The notes: generated from the sequence alone by a model not told the origin. 64,000 nt of DNA from Malus domestica (GCF_042453785.1 NC_091661.1:28263501-28327500); one strand, 5' to 3'; counted from the first letter of the stretch, positions 10,939-23,516 are shown. Program-made: numbers and translations.

Positions 10939-13889
10939 GTATACCTCCGGGTCATTATACATATCTCTCTGTTCATATTATTTCCTTTTCATTCTTGCTA
11001 AATTATTGGGTTATTATATTTGTGTACAGATATTAGTGTATTTGTTAATTGGATTTCGATAATTGGAGTTCAAATATTACATTGTTATAAAGATACCAAT
11101 TTCTCATATGATTGCAATTTGCATGTAGATATGTGTTATCTGATTCAATCACAAAATTTGTATCCCTTTAGCTAATAGTGTGTTCATTTGCTGAACTGGG
11201 TTGGCTTTAGTTTTAGGTTTTATTATGCGGTACGCAGTGGGTCAATTCTTGAACATATTCTCAATTTAGAATGAGAGAAACTAATGATTCTTCTGAATGA
11301 AAATGTTTTAGATGGGTTTCTGTAATGCGAATTTCGTGAGGCTCATAACGCTGATTTGATTCTCTCATAAGAAAGGATCTCCTCTCTGGCTTTCTGGGCC
11401 AAGTCATCGAAGCTCTCTCTGTAAGTAATTTCTCACCCTTTTCTTCATCCCGTCGTAGTAAAATCGGATTTCTTTGGTTAAATTGAATGCGCCAATCAGT
11501 TCATTTGCTTTCAATTTCTTAATTCTCTGCTTGGTTGCTGGGAAAGTGTGGGAAAAATGATTTAAATTTACTTCCTTTTATGTTTCCGACTTCAATCTTC
11601 GTAGTAATTGTACCTAAATGAGCTGACTTTTGTTACAGTTTTTGTGGAATTCCATCTTCTCTCTGTTATCTGATTGATCTAATTGATTTAAAATGTATAT
11701 AAAAAGTGACTTGATTTTTGTTTTTTGCTCTGTTGACTTATGAACTGTTTAATTGGATTCATTATTGAAAAAGCTGATTTTTTATTTTATTTTATATTTA
11801 TTTATTATTTTTTTCTTTTTAAAGAAAAATGATTCTTGAATGCACAATGTTGATGGGTTTTTATTGCCCATCTCAAAGACTGATAAATTCACTTTTGGGG
11901 GAACATACATGCCTAGCATTTTTTTCCTGTGCTGATTTGAGCTGCAAATGTATGAGGGTTGGTCTGAATTGACGAGCATAGATTTTGCGTATGCACATGT
12001 ATACTAATTTAGGATTTTGAGCATTGTGGTGGTATGATCTCATGATAAAATGTCCAAGAATATATGATTTTTTATTCTTTTGATTCAGTATCATGACTCA
12101 ATTGCAAAGCACTAAACATTGTAGTTAAATACTTGCATGCTAATGGTTTGGTGTAATGGTAACTCATTTAGAGAGAGAAAGTGGCAGCAGTAGTGGGGAA
12201 GGAAGAAGGACTATTCATGTTTCTGTTATCATTTCTGCCATTCGAAGCTCTGGGGGTTTGGCTTTGGCTCCGTTAGCTGTTGAGGTAATTATTAATTTGC
12301 AATTTTTTTTTCAGTATTCGGTGAGTTTGATCATATGGGTTTCACTACTCAACCCTTCTCTACCATTACGAACAGGTTCACTTTTTAGGGTCGGTAATTT
12401 TGTGGTTTGAAAATTATGTGTTAGAAGTGTAAGTTTGGGCTTAGAAATGGGTTTTCTGTTAAAATTTCATTTTTGTGATTTTGGGGGCTTTGTTTCAAGC
12501 AATCTCATCCCTTTAATCAGACTTTTTCCAAATTTTATTGGTGGGTGTTGGGTGCTTTTGAATTTGGTGAAATTTGTGATTTTTCAGTGCTTCAATGATG
12601 TTTTGGAATGATTGGTATTTTGGTGTCAAATGCAACTAATTATGTGGATCTTCATTTGATGATTCATTTCTTTCACTCAGTGTGTCAAGAAATGAGTTCA
12701 ACCATGGATTCGTATACATTGAAGTCCACATCAGATTTGTCTGCTCTCTGACCTGATTGAGTGAGGGATGAGTGCAGGGAGAATATGACGGAAATTGAGG
12801 AGGAAGCCCATGCTTGCAGAGAGTTAGTGAGATCTGAAGCCCATGCCTGGATGAACTCATTTAATTTGAGCACACAGAGCTCAAATCTGGTGTTCAAAAA
12901 TAAGGCGGAGGCCACAAAGTTCTCATATTTAATTTTCATGGGCCGTGCAAAAAAATTTTGGACTTTTTGTGATCCCACAACCCCTCCCCCACATATAATT
13001 GGCTTTAAAGGGTTCAGGGTTCTATTCTTTTATTATTTGTTTCTCTCTTTTGGACCAAAAGGCAGATTTTGTTCATTATTTCAAAGTATTATTATTATTT
13101 TTAGAAATTTGAAAGATTGTTTCAAACATTGATATATAAACGCAGTGCAATTTGGCATATCAAATCAACCTGCAGCTTCCTTGGGACTCTAATTCTTAGG
13201 TGAGTTCTTCTGTTTCTCATTTTATTGATGCTTTTTTGTTTTCCTTTCATCTAGGTTCTGTAATTTTCATATAGTTTTTTGTTCTTTTGATGCATTTGCT
13301 ACTGTGATCTTCTAACTGCTGAAGTTTATAGAGCATTTCAGTTAGATGTTATTATTAAAGATTGCAGCTTTGAGCTTTTTTTCTCCTTGAATTTTACTGT
13401 TTGATTCTTGGGTGTGTTTATTTTTCTTGCTCAACAATTTTTTCTAATGCCATCAGCTGTGATGGTTAATATTCTGAATTCATCGACTTTGATATGATTA
13501 GACTATTGCAATTAAGCATTTTGATTAGATTTCAGCAAACAACATAAGATTAGCGTGCTGGAATTCAATAAGATAGAAGCTAATAGAACACTTTGATATG
13601 CAGGAATGCTCGACAATTGGTCTTATTAATGGTTGTCTTCCAGAGGAATTAAAGAAGGTACCTTTTATATGTAGCTTCTGAATGGGGGAATTCAATGTCT
13701 TATATTGTCAAATATAATGTTATTGTGTATGTATTTACTTTGCATAAACTTGGTCTCACTTTTGATTGAATTGTTGTAGTTCTTGGTATAAGGAGCTATA
13801 GCTCCATTGAAGAAGTGAGAGGCATACGACAATATTTCTTCAGTCTGGTATGTCATTTTAACGATTGGAATTCCACAATTTGATTAGTT
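10939..13889. other. Helitron interior with further exon-like islands
   Basis: Islands with splice-like borders include 12168-12284 (GSSSGEGRRTIHVSVIISA, before GTAATT), about 13605-13657 (ECSTIGLINGCLPEELKK, before GTACC) and about 13785-13847 (SYSSIEEVRGIRQYFFSL, before GTATGT). None is recognised with confidence. They may come from one or more host genes. Confidence 0.3.
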
Positions 13890-14510
13890 TTGATAATTTC
13901 CGGAAGAAGAAGAAGGCCGTGTGTCCAAGTTTTAAAAAGCACACTTTGTAATGCTTCAAAATTTCATGCTTTTTTCAGGAATTCAGACAGGCAGGATGCA
14001 GATACTTCTGACTTTATCAAGGTTAGTGAATTATGTGGTTTCTCCACGGGGTGCAGTTTTATTGGTGCTACTGTTACGTCTCTCATTATTATTAGCTTTT
14101 CTTTCTCTTTGTTCATATTTTTGTCTTCGAGGATGAATCATTGGAAGCATAATATGTTTTTGCATCATGCTTTTCTTTTTCCCACTAAAGTGGCATCAAT
14201 AGTTATTATATTCCTCCTCTACAAACCTCTTTATACGAACAACTGATGGACTTTACGGTGTACAAGCAAACTGGTTATGAGAGTATTAAGTGGGTTTCTA
14301 TAAGACAAGGTGATAGATTAGCAAGTCTGAACTCAGTTTCTTCCTACTAATTGTGCAATGTCTTTACATGTTAGCTTAGTTGAATGTATATAAAAGTCAA
14401 GCTGCTTATCTTATCGACCTCATTCACTCATGTGCCTTTCTGTTCATTCGTGATTGTGTTGAATTTATTCAGGTTAAATGTGTCTTATTCATGTAGTTAC
14501 GCCTGAAACA
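13890..14510. other. Helitron 3' interior
   Basis: One exon-like island at 13977-14022 (after TTTTTCAG, NSDRQDADTSDFIK, before GTTAGTG) is followed by T-rich non-coding DNA down to the Helitron hairpin. Nothing else recognised. Confidence 0.3.
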
Positions 14511-14546
14511 GTGGTTCTCGCCGCAACGCGCGGGCTTATTTTCTAG

Positions 14547-15078
14547 TTCCTTCTAAAATAATGATAAATAGCTAATTAATGGGTTAATTAGCTAATTATT
14601 CCCTTAATTAGCATTTAGACCTTTCACTTTACCCTAACTCCCACAAAAGGGGCCGGCTATCCCCATTTCAAAACCTCATCCATCACCTTTTCTGCCATTT
14701 TTCACCATTTCTTCCTTTTTATTAGCCAATAAATTCCATAACCACAAAAGCATTTCCTTTTATGTTTAATTAGCCAATTAATTGGCTAATTAAACCAAAA
14801 CAAAACCTAAAACCCTACTAAGTGCCCGGCCATCCTTTCCTCTCCTATAAATTGGTTCCCATTTTCACCAAACACTAATTCCAACACTTTGGCAAAAATC
14901 CCAAAATTCTCTAAACACTATTTCTCTCTAAATTCTAACTTTGGCATCGGAGGTTCTTCGGCCAAAGCCCCCCACATTCATCGTGGGCGCGTGAGGCTCT
15001 TGGCCTAAACCTAAGGTGTTAATTGTTTTGAAGGTGCAAAATTGTCCAAGATCAAGGAGGAAGAAATTTGCATCCACA
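14547..15078 (+). repeat. Element I 5' LTR, second part
   Basis: Continues the LTR after the Helitron. A TATA-like box CCTATAAATT is at about 14845-14854. It ends GCATCCACA at 15078. Both parts sum to about 769 bp, matching the 766-bp 3' LTR. Confidence 0.9.
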
Positions 15079-15100
15079 AATTGGTGCTTTCATTGAGAGT
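15079..15100 (+). promoter_or_regulatory. Putative primer-binding site of element I
   Basis: AATTGGTGCTTTCATTGAGA lies directly after the 5' LTR, where the tRNA primer site is expected. The same sequence follows the 5' LTR of element II. I cannot name the tRNA from the sequence alone. Confidence 0.5.
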
Positions 15101-15242
15101 TGAAATCCACACTCGTAGAAGACTCTCGCACAAAAAGGTTTTTTCTTTATTTTCTAGTCCATTTGAATATTTTTCATACGTTCTTATTATTGGAATTTTT
15201 TACTTGCAAAGTTTCTTTGATAAAACGTATAAGCAAAATATA

Positions 15243-16590
15243 ATGGCTAGAAATTTAGAAAATTCCACAAGTGAAAATTCTAATGTTCAAGAAATGGGAT
15301 TGCGGAGATCCGTGAGGCTAAATGCGACAATAACAGCACCACCACCACGAGTTTCCACCATGGGAACCACCACAATAGCTACCTCGGTAGCCACCCGTGG
15401 CGAGGTCCATGGTGCCTTCACCACGGCTCGAGCCGTGCCATCCAAGGCTCACGGCCCAAGTCGTGTCATCCAAGTTTGCACGGGCCTGGGCCCAAGCCTC
15501 GCATTCGCATGCATCACATACTAAGCAGCTTGTTCCCGCCAAGCAACATGCTCTCGCCAAGCAATCCACTCTCGTGACCCAGCCTGCTCCCGACGAGCAA
15601 CCCACTCTCGTGGTCCAGCCTGCTTCCGTTGAGCAGCCTACTCCCGTGGCCCAGCCTGCTCCCGTCGAGCAGCCCACTCTCACGGCCCAACCTGCTCCTG
15701 CCGAGCAGCCTGCTCCCAATGAGCAGCCCACTCTCGTGGCCCAGCCAGCTCTAGTCGAGCAACCCACTCTCACGGCCCAACCTGCTCTCGTGGCCCAGCC
15801 TGCTCCCGTGGCCCAGCCTGCTCCCGTGGCTTTCCAAGCAGCCCAAGTCGGCCCAAGACTATCTCAACCATCCGGACCTACCATCGAGCTGGGGGCATTC
15901 TCACCATATTTTTTAACGGACATTTCCCAACTCAAATCTCCCGCCCGGAGTCTACCACCTTTCCACTGCCCGATGAGGCGCATTCCTTCCAAGCTCTTCA
16001 AATCCAAATGGCGAACAACACTTGTCTCGACAAGTCATAGAGTTGACGAGCGCCCTTGCACAACAGACAACCTTGGTGAATCAACTTTTGCAACGCATCG
16101 GAATCCAACGTGCCCCGGACGAGGTATCCCGAAGTAGGATAAGGGCAGACAGACATTTCCAGCAGCGTCCCGGCAAGCAGCCACGAGCCGAACGTTTGGG
16201 CAGTGTACATTCCAGTCTTAGCGCGTGGAGGAGCATGCACTCTCGACTAGGCCCACAGATGAGCATACATTCACAGTTGGGGTCATACTCCGATAGTCAA
16301 CATGAGCAACCTTCCGGGAAAAGTGTCCATTCGCGGCTAAGCCCATAAGAAGCATCTTTCACCTCACATCAGAGTAGGCAGCACGACGGACAGAGAGAAG
16401 CAGTCACTCAATCCAGCTTAAGTTCAACCAGCAGCCTGCGAAGAACTTGCTCGCCTGCTAGAAACACACCACATACATTGCATCCGCGGCATAGACGAGC
16501 CAAACACATGGAAGAGCAGCCTAGACCAGTAAGTCATGGCTGGGGGCAGTCGAGAGCTCCGCTACCCCAATAAAGGCAAATTCAGGAAGA
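15243..16590 (+). pseudogene. Element I gag N-terminal part with Pro/Gln-rich repeats
   Basis: ATG at 15243 opens MARNLENSTSENSNVQEMGL. The frame is lost within the next 300 bp and continues in another frame. From about 15580 to 15835 a repetitive segment of EQPT/AQPA units (QPAPVEQPTLTAQPAPAEQP) follows, and then a region with LGSVHSSLSA-like Ser/Arg repeats. Stops and frameshifts interrupt it. The equivalent repeat in element II is about three times longer. Confidence 0.6.
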
Positions 16591-16599
16591 AGTAGAGAG

Positions 16600-17266
16600 A
16601 CTCTTGACCAAGCGATTGCATGATTTCCAACGCAACGAGGTCATCGATGAGGCACTACGACGGAACATGACCAATATAAGTAGGTCACCCTTCACGGATG
16701 AGATCGAGCAGGCAGAGCCTCCATGTGAGTTCAGCATGCCACATTTCACATCTTTCAAATGAGATGAAGACCTGGAGAGACACTTAAAGCGCTACTGAAG
16801 CGCAATGATCCTTTATCGAAACAATGATGATCTCATGTGCAAGATATTCGCCACCACTCTACAAGGCGAGGCGCAAGATTGGTTCTACACCCTGCCGCCA
16901 CAATCCATCCGGAATTTCTACGAACTTTCTTTGGTTTTCACCAAAGAATATTCATCCTATCGCTCGATTAAAAAGAAGTCTGACCGTTTGTTCGACGTCA
17001 AGAAGAACCCAAAGGAGTCGCTTCGCTACTATGTGAGGAGGTTCAAAGTAGAGAAGGCAAAAATAGTCGGATGCAACGACTCAATAGCTAGAGCAGCCTT
17101 CCAAAAAGGACTTCCAGTAGACCACCCGCTATTCGAAAAATTGATCATGAAAGAAGATCTAACTCTAGCATACTCTTTTGCTTTGGCAGAGAAGCATGCA
17201 CTTTGGGATGAGGCTCGCCAATGCACATTCAAGGACTTGAGGAGGTACCCGACATCACATTCCTAG
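16600..17266 (+). pseudogene. Element I retrotransposon gag domain, two stops
   Basis: The Ty3-gypsy gag core is clear: MPHFTSFK, AMILYRNNDDLMCKIFATTL, AQDWFYTLPPQSI, then ESLRYYVRRFK. It has in-frame stops after FTSFK (TGA, about 16760) and after RY (TGA, about 16797) compared with element II, where both positions are open. It is therefore inactive here. Confidence 0.75.
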
Positions 17267-18500
17267 AAGCAGCAGAGGACTTATTCGCATGTTTGACGGT
17301 ATTTAAAGTAGCAATAAGCTCTACCATCATGCGAGAAGAGCTGGGGGCTCGACTACATGTATTCTACAGTTCAAAAGCTTTCCTCGATGCTATTAAAAAT
17401 TCAAAAGCTAACTTTTGCGATAATTGTTGTAACCTAAAAGCTTAAGTTTTACCTGCAAACACAAGTAGTCATCATCGTGACGCACTATTTTGCTGAATCC
17501 AAACCGACGACGATAAAGGCGTAGACCCTAGCAGATGCAAAGTTTTCTGACTAACGCAACAACTCGGCCCAACGATGCCCCGAAGGCAGCCGAGCACACT
17601 TTAGCCACACCTGCTCCCTCAGTGGAGATTTCTGACGTTTGCATGTCGACGGCGCATCCAACTACGAAGGCTCGTGAGCAGCCGTGGTTCTTGCCACCCG
17701 AGACGTTTCAATGCTCAAGCAGGCGATCACTCTAAGCTTCAAAACATCAAACAACAAAGCAGAGTACAAAGCCCCACTAGCAGGCTTTCGAATGACAAAA
17801 GACTTGGTGGTGAAAAAGCTTTTAATTCATTCCGAAGTCCTAGCTAATCACCAGCCAGACTACTAGGGGCAAAGGCATAATGATCGTGGCAACCGACTAC
17901 TTCACCAATAAGAAAAGAAAATGGCCAGACGAACTCCAAGGATGTCTATGGGCATATCGTACAACCAAAAGACGAGCAACCGAAAGGAGATGACCACAAG
18001 CTTAGATCTGGCAGAAGAGAGGCGCGCACAGACTATCATTCGCATCGCAGCCTACCAGCATCAGCTCATCTCCAGCTACAACAAAAGGGCCAAGATCCGG
18101 CAGTTCCAGCCTGGAGAATTGGTCATAAGAAAAACCTTCATCACTGCCAGCAGAAAAGGCTCCAAAAATATGAATCCTATCTGGGAAAGTCCGTACAAGA
18201 TCAGCATAGTAGGTGGCAAGAACAATTACACCCTCGCCACCATAAAACGACAAAAAGATCGAAAAACAGTGGAAAGCCTACAATCTGAGGAAGTACCATG
18301 GGTGACCTCTTGCTACATTAAAGCCCGAAGACTCAAGCAGCTCGACGGGCACTACCTCACCAACCGAGGATTATCCAGTTGTTATGCAGTTCTTACCTTA
18401 CATCTAAGTTCTCGTTTGTTTAACTCATTTTTCAATGAGGAATTCAGAAGTAATCACGACTTGGCTTGGCTGCATGCTTACAACAACTGATCACTTATGC
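17267..18500 (+). pseudogene. Element I pol remnants: RNase H-like and integrase C-terminal pieces
   Basis: 17280-17430 resembles the end of an RT-linked RNase H (MREELGARLHVFYSSKAFLD). 17640-17860 resembles a second RNase H (VLATRDVSMLKQAITLSFKT, then AEYKAPLAGFRMTKDLVVKK). 17880-18260 resembles integrase, with IVATDYFTNKK, WAYRTTKRR and a C-terminal YNKRAKIRQFQPGELVIRK. The RT core and most of the integrase core are deleted, so the element depended on a helper. Confidence 0.65.
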
Positions 18501-19520
18501 ACTTCAAAAGAAGACCGCGCCCTTCTTAGGGATTTACCGCAGGAATTGCCCCCCCCCCCCCGAGGGACCAACCATGCTCTCCAGTGCGAGAGGGTAAACT
18601 AATTGCTCTCCAACGCGATAGGGTAAACCAATTCCCCGACACCCACATGGGTCAGCTCTCCAAGAACAGGAGGATAAACTCTACACTCCGAATATCCAGA
18701 CGTGGATGAGCTGGGCTGCCCTAGTATAACTAGATGCACGATGGCTTGCGCCGGGATTCCTAGAAGTAGCCGCAATGGTCTTTTTTAAGGCTTAGCTAAC
18801 TGAAGGATTTTGGGTCTTTTGGCCTAATCCGTGGGGAACCGGGCCCTAGAGACGGAGAGGGCACATTACGCAGTACATTCGATGGATGGCTGCCCTGGAA
18901 TCCTAAAGCTGCTACCGAGTGCACTAAGGTAGCCTACGGATTTCGTAAGACTGCCTACGGTTTGCCCTTCGAACAGTAAAACTGTTCTAGACTTTTACAA
19001 CCGCACATTCTTGTGAAAGGTTAAACAAGCTAGCACACATATATGAAGTTTTATCCACTGCCGACATGCTACGTAGTCGATAAGCTTCACCTCTGCCAAG
19101 CGCAGAACAACCTACACCAAGTCCTAAAGTGTTGTGATACTTGTTACGCAACCTACGGAATTGGAGAAACTCAAGGTTAACAGCCTAGTGGTTATGCGGA
19201 CTTGTCTGCTTCTGTAAGTAAGGCATCCGGCTGCCAACCCAATGGCTAACAACTTTGCAAAGTTCTATACCAACACCTACGGCTGCATAGGCTACGCGAG
19301 CTTGTCTGCTTATAAAAAAGTAGCATGCTTGCCACTGGTCTATCAAGTCTAAAGGTTAGGGCATGAACAAAAGAAGCAAAAATGAAGAAAAGCTAAGGAA
19401 AACATGTTTATAAACAACTAGTAAAGGCCAAATGAGTTCAAGCAAAATAAAAGCTACAAGGAAAAACAAAGAAAATCTTAAAGGCTACCTAGATGACTAC
19501 ACTTTAGCAACCTGGACATC
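18501..19520. other. Element I non-coding spacer
   Basis: No coding signal. It contains a C10 run at about 18550-18560 and short related motifs (GCTCTCCA...GGGTAAAC, repeated twice near 18577-18640). It is conserved in element II at about 55200-56220. Confidence 0.5.
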
Positions 19521-19526
19521 CCACGA

Positions 19527-19829
19527 CTATTCGGTCGCCACACCTTCAGCAGCCGTGAAGCTCTTAGCAGCGGCATCATCCCCGACTGCTCCAGCCTGGG
19601 CACCAACTTCTCCAACTACTTCACCAATACCAACATGGACGCGCTGCAGCTCATCCACTTCTTTCTTCAAACTTTCGTTGATCTTCAGTACACCTTGAAG
19701 TTCCAACACTTGGGGTTCAAGCTTATCGACGATTCTCTTGAAGTGGATCACTTGATTATAAGCAGCAATCAACTTTTCATCCTTTGCATAAGCAGCGAAA
19801 AAAGTCTTTGGTTTTTTCTCAGCCGGCAT
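19527..19829 (-). CDS. Antisense ORF of element I (coiled-coil-like protein)
   Basis: A 100-codon frame opposite to gag/pol, between pol and the 3' LTR: MPAEKKPKTFFAAYAKDEKL, then heptad-like LEPQVLELQGVLKINESLKK and an Ala/Gly-rich end. Upstream on the - strand another open piece (LARLITVVDPAASEGG, 19840-19915) is one frameshift away, so the original frame was longer and may have begun near 20400. Tat-lineage elements are known to carry antisense ORFs here. Element II keeps the same 100 codons, with only a few substitutions visible. Confidence 0.5.
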   Translation of the reverse strand: MPAEKKPKTFFAAYAKDEKLIAAYNQVIHFKRIVDKLEPQVLELQGVLKINESLKKEVDELQRVHVGIGEVVGEVGAQAGAVGDDAAAKSFTAAEGVATE

Positions 19830-20682
19830 CTCTTGAGCAGGCAGGGAAGATCCCTTTTTCCACCTTCACTTGCAGCAGGATCCACAACGGTGATTAGACG
19901 AGCCAATGCATCCGCCTTAATCCTATTCACCTCTTATTTTGGAGCAGCCTACGTTTCTCCTGACGAAGAGAGTTAAAGTAGCCAACGCCATTCGTGGTAC
20001 CCAGCAGGGGAGTTCAACCCAACATTCCAGCAGCTCATGAGGCCTACAACCTTTTCATTTCTCTCAATCACCTACCTAGCTCGCGTCATGTCCAAAAGCC
20101 CAAAAAGACATGAGCCATGTGACTCGCCTAGCACTGCGCCACAGCGCCCGTGGCCCCAGCCATACAAGCTGCCCTTGGTTCTAGCCAAGTCGAGCAGCTT
20201 AAAGCAGTGGTCCCTGCCACAATACCTCCTTGGCCCATGCCAGCCGACGTGCCGTACCACCCCGACGGCTGCCCCGAGGTAGCACCATCTAAGAAGAAGA
20301 GAAGGAAAATTAATTTTTTCTTACCTCAGTGCGGCACGAAAAAGACGAAGAAAGCAACGAAAGACGGTCCTTTGCACGGGCAAGATGTAGAAAATTGCTA
20401 GAGGAGGGGGAACAAATATCCTCTAAGCTATCTCTCTCTTGTAAGCTATCTCTCTCTTGTAGGGTAGAATAAATCGCTCTCCAAAGTTGATTTAATAACC
20501 CACTTAAGGTGGACTTAAATAGGCTTTGAGAGAAATTTATTTCTCTTTCCTAGAAGAATCTAATTTCCTATTAAAGAGAGAATCTACATCAAAATAGGAA
20601 GCAATCCTAAGTTTCCTAAAGCAAAAAGATCTCTACACATGCTGCCCTTTTCTGCGAACAGCCCAACAGGTGTGGGGGCATT

Positions 20683-21448
20683 TGTGGAGCCAAAAATATT
20701 CACAAGGCGACATGTGGATTTTTGACAAAAGAAGACAAAACTACCCTTGGGGCATACCGGGATTCCTACACGCAAGCAGCGGGCAATTATCTCTCAACCA
20801 AGTCAAAAGTGCCCAAAATATGTATCAACTTAAAACCTAATTTATTCATATATTTCCTATTTCATTATTTAGCTAATCAATTAGATAAATACTATACTTA
20901 TTCCATAATTCCTAAAACATTCCTTCTAAAATAATGATAAATAGCTAATTAATGGGTTAATTAGCTAATTATTCCCTTAATTAGCATTTAGACCTTTCAC
21001 TTTACCCTAACTCTCACAAAAGGGCCGGCTATCCCCATTTCAAAACCTCATCCATCACCTTTTCTACCATTTTTCACCATTTATTCCTTTTTATTAGCCA
21101 ATAAATTCCATAACCACAAAAGCATTTCCTTTTATGTTTAATTAGCCAATTAATTGGCTAATTAAACCAAAACAAAACCTAAAACCCTACTAAGTGGCCA
21201 GCCATCCTTTCCTCTCCTATAAATTGGTTATCATTTTCACCAAACACTAATTCCAACACTTTGGCAAAAATCCCAAAATTCTCTAAACACTATTTCTCTC
21301 TAAATTCTAACTTTGGCATCAGAGGTTCTTCGGCCAAAGCCCCCCCATTCATCGTGGGCGCTTGAGGCTCTTGACCTAAACCTAAGGTGTTAATTGTTTT
21401 GTAGGTGCAAAATTGTCCAAGATCAAGGAGAAGAAATTTGCATCCACA
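20683..21448 (+). repeat. Element I 3' LTR
   Basis: TGTGGAGCC to CATCCACA, 766 bp, preceded by a G-rich polypurine-like stretch (GTGTGGGGGCATT). It is followed by the CAGGT duplication and then HMA unit C. Confidence 0.9.
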
Positions 21449-21840
21449 CAGGTGGTAATTACCAAGTTGAGGACAATATCGATGTTGTTGGAAGTGGGCC
21501 GTATGGCCTGTCTCTCTGATAATTCTACTGTATCAAGAAATGTACACAAATATGAACAAAAAAAATATCTCAAACCCTTAATAATCCGATGTGAAATAAT
21601 GTGGTAGGATGACCTTCAACTGCCAAAATATGATATTAGTTGCTCACATTATCACATCATATTCATAATTCATGAATGCTTCTTCATGTCGCAAACCAAT
21701 AATATTCAAAGTTTCACATTCATGGGCCGTATGGTATAAATGCAAATAAAAGGGTAGTTTCGATAATGCAGCAAAACACAAGGCCAGTTATGACACTTTA
21801 TTTCATGGGGGCATTACTAATATTTCTCTATTTTATATAT
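21449..21840. other. HMA unit C upstream: captured exon and spacer
   Basis: It begins with the exon-like segment GTGGTAATTACCAAG also found at 3572, 26235 and 58147. Here and at 58147 it carries shared changes (GTTGAGGACAATATCGATG), which group units C and E. The rest is AT-rich spacer. Confidence 0.5.
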
Positions 21841-22750
21841 GAGTGCTACTACCTCCACCCTAATGTCTTATTTTCCCACCCCAATTTTTATTAAATTTTT
21901 AATGACTAATTTATCATCTCATAAAATGACATATAAGGACATGCAAAAAGGCAATGCTTTCGTTTCAGTCTCCTTCGAGCTCTCTCAGTCATTTCTGAAA
22001 CTCCAACCTCCATATTAATGGACAATGCAATTGTGATCAAGGTTATGAAACGGACTGGATCCTGTGGACAGGTGACTCAAGTGAAGGTCAAGTTTCTATT
22101 ACTTTGTGTCGGTGAATGGCGAGGAGAGAGGAAGGGGATGAGGTATTTGGAGGGAAGGCGATTATTACGGATTGAGATGCCATTGCAGCTGCCACTGCCA
22201 AACCCACTAGGCGGTGCTAGGAGGTGGTATCTTTGATTGAGATTGGGATTTGATTTGGATTTGGAGGGTGGACAAGTCCATTGGCAACCAGTTTTGATTC
22301 CATTTTTGGTACTTCGTTTCTTGCATTGCCTTCGCCTACATTTGCTTCTGTGGCTCTGGGCACTTGGGCACTAGCCAAGCAGCAGAGCATGCAAATTGCA
22401 ATGGAAGTGCAAAGTATGTGTATGATTGTATCAAAAGTGACGGGTGAGCTCGGCTTTTGCCTTTCTATTTTGTTTCAAAATTATTTCATATTTGGAAATT
22501 CAAAGAATTGAAAATAGAATGGAGGACATGTTACTGGAAGTCTGAAGGAAATCAAGCATTGATATGATAGTATATGGTTTTTAAGCGATCAGTAATGATG
22601 GGATATGAGGCCATTGAGCAGGGTGTTGGGGGTAAGGGCACTTTGGGAATAATAGTGGGCAGAAAAATAGTATGGTTTTCTTTTTACTTTTTTTGGTAGG
22701 TGGGAATATAAGATGGGTGGGAAGATAAAATATTTGGGTGAGTATAACAC
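21841..22750. mobile_element. TIR element (Mutator-like), unit C copy
   Basis: Same element as at 3905-4814. The left flank TTTATATAT agrees with the 9-bp duplication, but the right end is truncated after ATAACAC, so the last bases of the TIR and the right duplication are lost. The two internal short frames are still open (22018-22236, 22281-22511). Confidence 0.65.
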
Positions 22751-23201
22751 ATATTGTTTTTTTTTTTAATTCAAAAGTATAAACACAAATCTCTTTAGCT
22801 TTTCAATTAATTCAACCCCTCTCTGGTATTTCCCCTTTAGAAATTAATAATTGCAAAACAAAGAGACATACGATATTGCGTATAAAATAGTGTTTGACAA
22901 AAATATCTAAAGAGGGGATGAGGAGGGGTTCTTACTGCTAACAATTCCCTTAAAAATGGTGCGGCAATCATAAGAGAGAAGGGCGCAAGTGGGGCTTTCC
23001 TATGGGAAAATGCACGCTGTCACATGGCCATGCCATATTTTACCTTCCAGAGTTACCACAAACCTTACTTTTTCCAGGAAAATTTTCATTTTCTAGGAAA
23101 AGTTTTCATTTTCTGTATCTTGAGAGATCATTCCGTTACTGATTTTCTCTACACATAATCTTGATTTGTCTACTTGGTTTAGAGCAGTTTTAGTTCATTT
23201 G

Positions 23202-23315
23202 GCTTACTACATTACTTGCCGTTGAGGGTGTACTTGCTAAATCAGTTATAATACAACATTAGCTTACTACATTACTTGCCATTGAGGGTTTACTTTGCTA
23301 AATCAGTTAGAATGG
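23202..23315 (+). repeat. Direct repeat pair upstream of HMA copy C
   Basis: Two tandem copies, each with GCTTACTACATTACTTGCC followed by TTGAGGG, a TACTT motif and CTAAATCAGTTA. They are present in all units B-E, so the duplication predates the array. Confidence 0.6.
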
Positions 23316-23516
23316 CCATCTCATCAGTTTAAGCACAGATGCTATCAAACAAGCTTTGATGTGGATTCCATTCTTTTTCCCTCCATCTGGTTCTCCACTA
23401 TTTTTTTCTCATGACTCATCAACAAGAGAAACGTGAACCAATTATTCCAACCAAAGAAAGTTGTTTTGTTAGGAGATTACTTCATTAATTTAAGTTATTC
23501 TTTATGGTCATGTCCC

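Larger units (their letters stand above)
7889..14546 (+). mobile_element. 6.66-kb non-autonomous Helitron with captured gene fragments
   Basis: It is inserted between A and T in the LTR (AAAACA|TTCC), without target duplication. Its 3' end is a classic plant Helitron end: the GC-rich hairpin GCCGCAACGCGCGGGC about 8 bp before CTAG (14543-14546), followed by host T. The 5' end reads TTACTTTAGTCTAAAGAAAG; the usual TC start is not at the exact boundary, so the left end is less sure (7889-7898). No Rep/helicase frame is present. The interior holds exon-like islands with GT/AG borders, including two MRG-family exons, and long T-rich intron-like stretches. Confidence 0.85.
7652..21448 (+). mobile_element. 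Element I: defective Tat-like Ty3-gypsy retrotransposon (carrying a Helitron)
   Basis: The LTRs begin TGTGGAGCC and end GCATCCACA. The element is flanked by the 5-bp target duplication CAGGT (7647-7651 and 21449-21453) and sits in intron 2 of HMA copy B. Without the Helitron it is about 7.1 kb. The inside holds a gag domain, remnants of RNase H and of the integrase C-terminal part, and an antisense frame before the 3' LTR. I find no reverse-transcriptase core. A second RNase H-like domain and an antisense ORF are known from the Tat lineage. The element is non-autonomous and decayed by stops and frameshifts. Confidence 0.85.

Noticed and set aside
12636..13132. Frames on both strands around a sequence reading EEEAHACRELVRSEAHAW
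   Set aside because: No family recognised and no convincing splice borders; left as Helitron interior.
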